Of a DNA stretch of 64,000 nt, positions 62,667 to 64,000 are shown piece by piece (the first letter of the stretch is position 1; each line of letters opens with the position of its first letter). Both the position numbers and the translations under genes were made by a program. The DNA comes from Bradyrhizobium iriomotense (GTDB lineage: Bacteria > Pseudomonadota > Alphaproteobacteria > Rhizobiales > Xanthobacteraceae), in the NCBI RefSeq assembly GCF_018129405.1, contig NZ_JAFCLP010000005.1:186001-250000 (forward strand). The letters are read 5' to 3'. Under the pieces are notes generated by a model that worked only from the letters and a program-made list of their open reading frames with translations, was not told the DNA's origin and did no database searches.

Positions 62667-64000
62667 ATGGCTCAGGGCGAGAACTGGTGGCGCGACGGCA
62701 TCTTCTATCAGATCTATCCGCGCTCCTTTCAGGACAGCGACGGTGACGGCGTCGGTGACCTCGCCGGCATCCTGAAGCGGCTGCCTTATGTCAAATCGCT
62801 CGGCGTCGATGCGATCTGGCTGTCGCCGATCTTCCCCTCGCCGATGGCCGATTTCGGCTACGACATCGCCGACTATACCGGCATCGAGCCGCTGTTCGGC
62901 ACGATGGCGGATTTCGACGCGCTGCTCGCGGCCGCCCATGACAACGGCCTGAAGCTGATCCTCGATCTCGTGCCCAACCACACATCAAGCCAGCATCCCT
63001 GGTTCGTCGAGAGCCGCGCCTCGCGCGACAATCCCAAGCGCGACTGGTACATCTGGCGCGATCCGAAGCCGGATGGCAGCGCGCCGAACAATTGGGTCTC
63101 CGAGTTCGGTGGCAGCGCCTGGGCTTTCGACGAGACCACGGGTCAGTACTACTACCACGCCTTCCTCACCCAGCAGCCGGACCTCAACTGGCGCAATCCC
63201 GATGTCCGCGCCGCGATCTACGACGTGATGCGGTTCTGGCTGGAAAAGGGCGTCGACGGCTTTCGCGTCGACGTGATCTGGCACCTGATCAAGGACGCCG
63301 AATTCCGCGACAATCCGCCGAACCCGCATTACGTCGACGGCCGGCCGCCGCACGAGAGGATCCTCACGCAATATTCCACCGACCAGGACGAGGTGCATGA
63401 CGTGATCGCCGAGATGCGGCGCGTCACCGATGCCTATTCTGCCCGCGTGCTGATCGGCGAGATCTATCTGCCGCTGCATCGCCTGATGGCCTATTACGGC
63501 AACGACCTGACCGGCGCGCAGATGCCGTTCAACTTCGCGCTGCTCTCGACCTTCTGGAGCGCGCGCTCGATCGAGACGATCATCGAGGATTACGAGAAGG
63601 CGCTGCCACGCGGCGCCTGGCCGAACTGGGTGCTCGGCAATCACGATCGCCCGCGCGTGGCGAGCCGCGTCGGTCCCGAGCAGGCTCGCGTCGCCGCCAT
63701 GCTGCTGCTGACCTTGCGCGGCACGCCGACGCTTTATTACGGCGACGAGATCGGCATGCATCAGCTCGCGATCGCGCCGGAGGATGTGCGCGATCCCTTC
63801 GAGAAGAACGTGCCCGGCATCGGCGTCGGCCGCGACGGCTGCCGCACGCCGATGCAGTGGGATTCGTCCAACTTCGCCGGCTTCTCGGAGGTGAGGCCAT
63901 GGCTACCGCTGCCCGAGGATCATATCCGCGAAAACGTCGCCAATCTCGAAGCCGATCCGTGCTCGATCCTCAGCCTCTACAAGCGCCTGATCGCGTTGCG
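62667..64000 (+). CDS. GH13 alpha-glucosidase, truncated by window end
   Basis: 444 codons are visible without a stop. The N-terminus WWRDGIFYQIYPRSFQDSDG is typical of oligo-1,6-glucosidase/alpha-glucosidase-type GH13 enzymes. The nucleophile Asp stands in GFRVDVIWHL, the acid Glu in LIGEIYLP and the third Asp in NHDRPR, and LVPNHTS is present too. It should split alpha-glucosidic bonds in small sugars; a trehalose-degrading role is possible. The catalytic barrel is nearly complete; the C-terminal beta domain lies beyond the window. Confidence 0.9.
   Translation, partial: MAQGENWWRDGIFYQIYPRSFQDSDGDGVGDLAGILKRLPYVKSLGVDAIWLSPIFPSPMADFGYDIADYTGIEPLFGTMADFDALLAAAHDNGLKLILDLVPNHTSSQHPWFVESRASRDNPKRDWYIWRDPKPDGSAPNNWVSEFGGSAWAFDETTGQYYYHAFLTQQPDLNWRNPDVRAAIYDVMRFWLEKGVDGFRVDVIWHLIKDAEFRDNPPNPHYVDGRPPHERILTQYSTDQDEVHDVIAEMRRVTDAYSARVLIGEIYLPLHRLMAYYGNDLTGAQMPFNFALLSTFWSARSIETIIEDYEKALPRGAWPNWVLGNHDRPRVASRVGPEQARVAAMLLLTLRGTPTLYYGDEIGMHQLAIAPEDVRDPFEKNVPGIGVGRDGCRTPMQWDSSNFAGFSEVRPWLPLPEDHIRENVANLEADPCSILSLYKRLIAL

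Overview
The window looks like a chromosomal segment of Bradyrhizobium or a close relative in the Nitrobacteraceae. The evidence is high GC with strong codon bias, families of large palindromic intergenic repeats typical of bradyrhizobia, a branched-chain amino acid ABC system (livM/H/F/G plus binding protein), several GGDEF/EAL proteins, an HWE-type histidine kinase and a soluble transhydrogenase. The genus is an inference from these features, not a database result.

Layout. 1-1.35 kb is chromosomal: the 3' end of an HlyD-type membrane fusion protein, a zinc-ribbon protein and a 69-aa protein. A complete tRNA-Arg(CCG) on the minus strand (1357-1433) marks the left edge of a roughly 30-kb genomic island. 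Its 5' half and upstream flank recur as an 84-bp direct repeat at 31268-31350, which marks the right edge. The island is visibly poorer in GC than both flanks and carries defence-like and mobility genes.

Inside the island, from left to right: (i) a nuclease-methyltransferase fusion with a specificity subunit (a BcgI-like arrangement without a separate HsdR), followed by a convergent small gene and an RloC-like zinc-hook ATPase; (ii) a decayed stretch with IS256 and IS66 fragments, a 235-aa basic protein, an inverted repeat cluster and tandem 17-bp repeats; (iii) a tyrosine integrase; (iv) a module with a STAND-like ATPase, a 57-aa small ORF, a 171-aa protein and a 950-aa HD phosphohydrolase fused to a phosphoribosyltransferase-like (PRTase-CE-like) domain, which is the best candidate for an undescribed conflict system; (v) a membrane-anchored TPR protein; (vi) two tandem paralogous copies of one mobile unit. 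The intact copy B (26.05-31.35 kb) reads 95-bp repeat, RepB-like, ParB-like, serine recombinase, HTH, HNH endonuclease, tRNA-derived site. The decayed copy A (22.4-25.93 kb) has lost the recombinase/ParB/RepB operon, has a frameshifted HTH gene, and has an alpha/beta-hydrolase-TPR gene sitting between two remnants of its HNH gene.

31.4 kb to the end is chromosome. Directly after the island come three same-strand genes (beta-CASP metallo-beta-lactamase, PD-(D/E)XK-like protein, PPP-type phosphatase), then a diguanylate cyclase coupled to a GGDEF-EAL protein. A minus-strand cluster then holds a PAS/sigma-54 activator, an MHS-type MFS transporter, a fused CoA-transferase and a complete liv transport system, which fits uptake and CoA activation of a small organic acid. 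After that come another GGDEF-EAL protein, an HWE kinase, an SDR, a cytochrome P450, a luciferase-like monooxygenase, sthA, an MFS exporter, a PHB-depolymerase-like esterase, an HxlR regulator with a divergent small protein, a glyoxalase-II-like hydrolase and the start of a GH13 alpha-glucosidase cut by the window end.
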